64,000 nt of DNA from Bacillota bacterium (GTDB lineage Bacteria > Bacillota > Clostridia > Lachnospirales > Cellulosilyticaceae), in contig JAEYNQ010000272.1 in assembly GCA_023412455.1 (NCBI GenBank), positions 36,911 to 100,910 on the forward strand, read 5' to 3'. Below are positions 62,815 through 64,000 of the stretch, one piece after another. Position numbers and translations under genes: made by a program. Positions within the stretch are counted from its first letter, which is position 1. The number at the start of each line of letters is the position of its first letter. Below the pieces are notes generated by a model. It ran no database searches and was not told the origin of the DNA. It saw only the letters and a program-made list of their open reading frames with translations.

Positions 62815-63921
62815 ATGCATATAAATTGTAGGCAAGATCTTTTGTTGAATAGTATCAATAATGTCTTAAAGGCTTGCTCAACTAAAACCACTTTACCTAT
62901 ACTTGAATGTATCTTACTTCAAGCTCATGAAGGTAAGCTTACTTTAACAGGTAACAATCTTGAATTAGGAATAGAAAGTACCATTGATGCTGAAGTAACA
63001 ACAGATGGATTTGTGGCTTTAGAAGCTCGAATTTTTTCGGAAATTATCCGTAAAATGCCAGGAGAAATCATTGAGATTTCATGTGATAGTAACTATATGA
63101 CCAGTATTATTAGTGAAAAATCTAAATTTCAAATAGCTGGACAATCTGGAAAGGATTTTCCAGAGTTACCCAATGTTGAAAAGATACATTGTTGTAAGAT
63201 AAACCAGCTTACTTTAAAAGATATGATTCGTCAGACTATTTTTTCCGTAGCACAAGATGAAACAAGACCAATTCTTACAGGTGAGATGGTTCAAATAAAA
63301 GATAGAAACTTAAATATTGTTTCTGTAGATGGTTATCGTATTTCTTATAGACAAACTCCACTCTCAAATGAGAATGAAGAAATAGAAGTTGTCATTCCAG
63401 GAAAGACACTTATTGAAATAAATAAAATATTATCAAGCGAAGAAGATGAAGAATTAGATATTTATTTTGGAGATAAGCACGTCCTTTTTGATTTAGGAGA
63501 TAGTAAAGTGGTTTCTCGTTTATTAGAAGGAGAATTTTTGAAATATGAGCAAGTTTTCTCACCTGATTATGAAACTAAAATACTCATTGACAGAAAAAAC
63601 TTTCTAATGTGTATTGAACGTGCAGCTCTTATTTCTAGAGAAGGAAAGAAAAATCCTATAAAAATTCAAATAGATGGTGATAAAATGATTATTACCTCTA
63701 ATACAGAGTTAGGTACAGCTAGAGAAGAAATGGATGTAGTTCTTGAAGGAAAGGAACTAGTTATAGCTTTTAACCCTAGATACCTTATAGATGCTCTTAA
63801 GGTAATAGATGATGATAAAGTATATATTAATTTTATATCTTCTTTAACACCATGTATCATTAAGCCTCAAGAAGGAGAACACTATAAATATTTAATATTA
63901 CCTATACGTGTTAATGCATAA
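62815..63921 (+). CDS. dnaN: DNA polymerase III beta subunit (sliding clamp)
   Basis: A 368-residue processivity clamp with three similar domains; LPILECILLQAHEGKLTLTG, KDFPELPNVEK and the C-terminal YLILPIRV are standard. GAAGGGAG precedes the ATG. The 248-base gap after dnaA carries DnaA boxes. Confidence 0.97.
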   Translation: MHINCRQDLLLNSINNVLKACSTKTTLPILECILLQAHEGKLTLTGNNLELGIESTIDAEVTTDGFVALEARIFSEIIRKMPGEIIEISCDSNYMTSIISEKSKFQIAGQSGKDFPELPNVEKIHCCKINQLTLKDMIRQTIFSVAQDETRPILTGEMVQIKDRNLNIVSVDGYRISYRQTPLSNENEEIEVVIPGKTLIEINKILSSEEDEELDIYFGDKHVLFDLGDSKVVSRLLEGEFLKYEQVFSPDYETKILIDRKNFLMCIERAALISREGKKNPIKIQIDGDKMIITSNTELGTAREEMDVVLEGKELVIAFNPRYLIDALKVIDDDKVYINFISSLTPCIIKPQEGEHYKYLILPIRVNA

Positions 63922-63931
63922 TAAGATTTTT

Positions 63932-63969
63932 AATCGCTCTACTATTCATTATTGAATTATAGAGCGATT
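63932..63969 (+). terminator. Hairpin after dnaN
   Basis: AATCGCTCTA (63932-63941) pairs with TAGAGCGATT (63960-63969). The following T-run is short, so termination may be partial. Confidence 0.6.
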
Positions 63970-63987
63970 TGTTCATTAATAAAAATG

Positions 63988-63993
63988 AAGGAG
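63988..63993 (+). promoter_or_regulatory. Ribosome binding site of a gene beyond the window
   Basis: AAGGAG lies seven bases before the window end; by usual order the next gene would be a yaaA (S4 domain) or recF gene. Confidence 0.4.
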
Positions 63994-64000
63994 ATTAGAG

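Noticed and set aside
1..64000. Phage, defence system, integron or transposon
   Set aside because: No integrase, transposase, restriction, toxin-antitoxin or Cas motif was seen in any plausible gene.

Overview
The window is a low-GC Firmicute chromosome and looks like a clostridial one (Lachnospiraceae or Cellulosilyticaceae type). The grounds are AT-rich spacers, strong AGGAGG ribosome binding sites, T-box, TPP and glycine leaders, an ANTAR regulator beside glnA, a type III glutamine synthetase, DapL lysine synthesis, and the replication-origin order rpmH-rnpA-yidD-yidC-jag-mnmE-mnmG-rsmG-noc with dnaA-dnaN divergent. I cannot name the species. No rRNA, tRNA, CRISPR array, prophage or intact transposon was seen.

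Layout. 1-9.8 kb is a mixed housekeeping and accessory stretch: a TetR regulator, an Mrp ATPase with a DUF134 regulator, cyclopropane fatty acid synthase, aspartate-semialdehyde dehydrogenase, an esterase lipoprotein, a decayed dhaL, a patatin, a 33-residue basic peptide and a dCMP deaminase. 10-14.2 kb holds two prolyl-tRNA synthetases of different evolutionary types behind one T-box leader. 14.2-16.3 kb has a miniature OadB-like membrane protein coupled to a tiny Cys/His protein, a TPP riboswitch with thiT, and a GAF protein.

16.7-33 kb is a nitrogen block built around a divergent promoter region (23.4-23.9 kb). Leftward runs gatC-gatA-gatB-aspS-glnN, which makes Asn-tRNA (and possibly Gln-tRNA) by transamidation and ends with a type III glutamine synthetase. 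Rightward runs a five-gene split glutamate synthase, then glnA, an ANTAR protein with a degenerate receiver, dapF and dapL. Both sides have a consensus promoter followed almost at once by an intrinsic terminator, so both look controlled by attenuation or antitermination. 33-41.4 kb is a sugar-acid-like utilisation island: a DctPQM TRAP transporter, YiaK- and YiaL-like proteins, a cyclase, a ketopantoate-reductase-like protein, a LacI repressor and an AEC transporter, tied together by four copies of one operator. 41.5-42.2 kb is a dead alanine/glycine symporter with its glycine riboswitch still upstream.

42.3-47.8 kb has a metallophosphoesterase, a YtrA-type GntR/ABC operon with a striking operator array, and small ACT, SseB-like, GtrA and DUF4446 proteins. 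47.8-64 kb is the origin domain: parAB with a perfect parS, a lipid kinase, argS, noc, the rRNA and tRNA modification genes, the YidC/RnpA cluster, and a bipartite oriC with DnaA boxes on both sides of dnaA.

The best candidates for something new are the nitrogen block with its paired attenuators and ANTAR link, the two-ProRS T-box operon, the mini-OadB plus Cys/His peptide pair, and the YtrA operon with a small protein resembling the repressor's own C-terminus.
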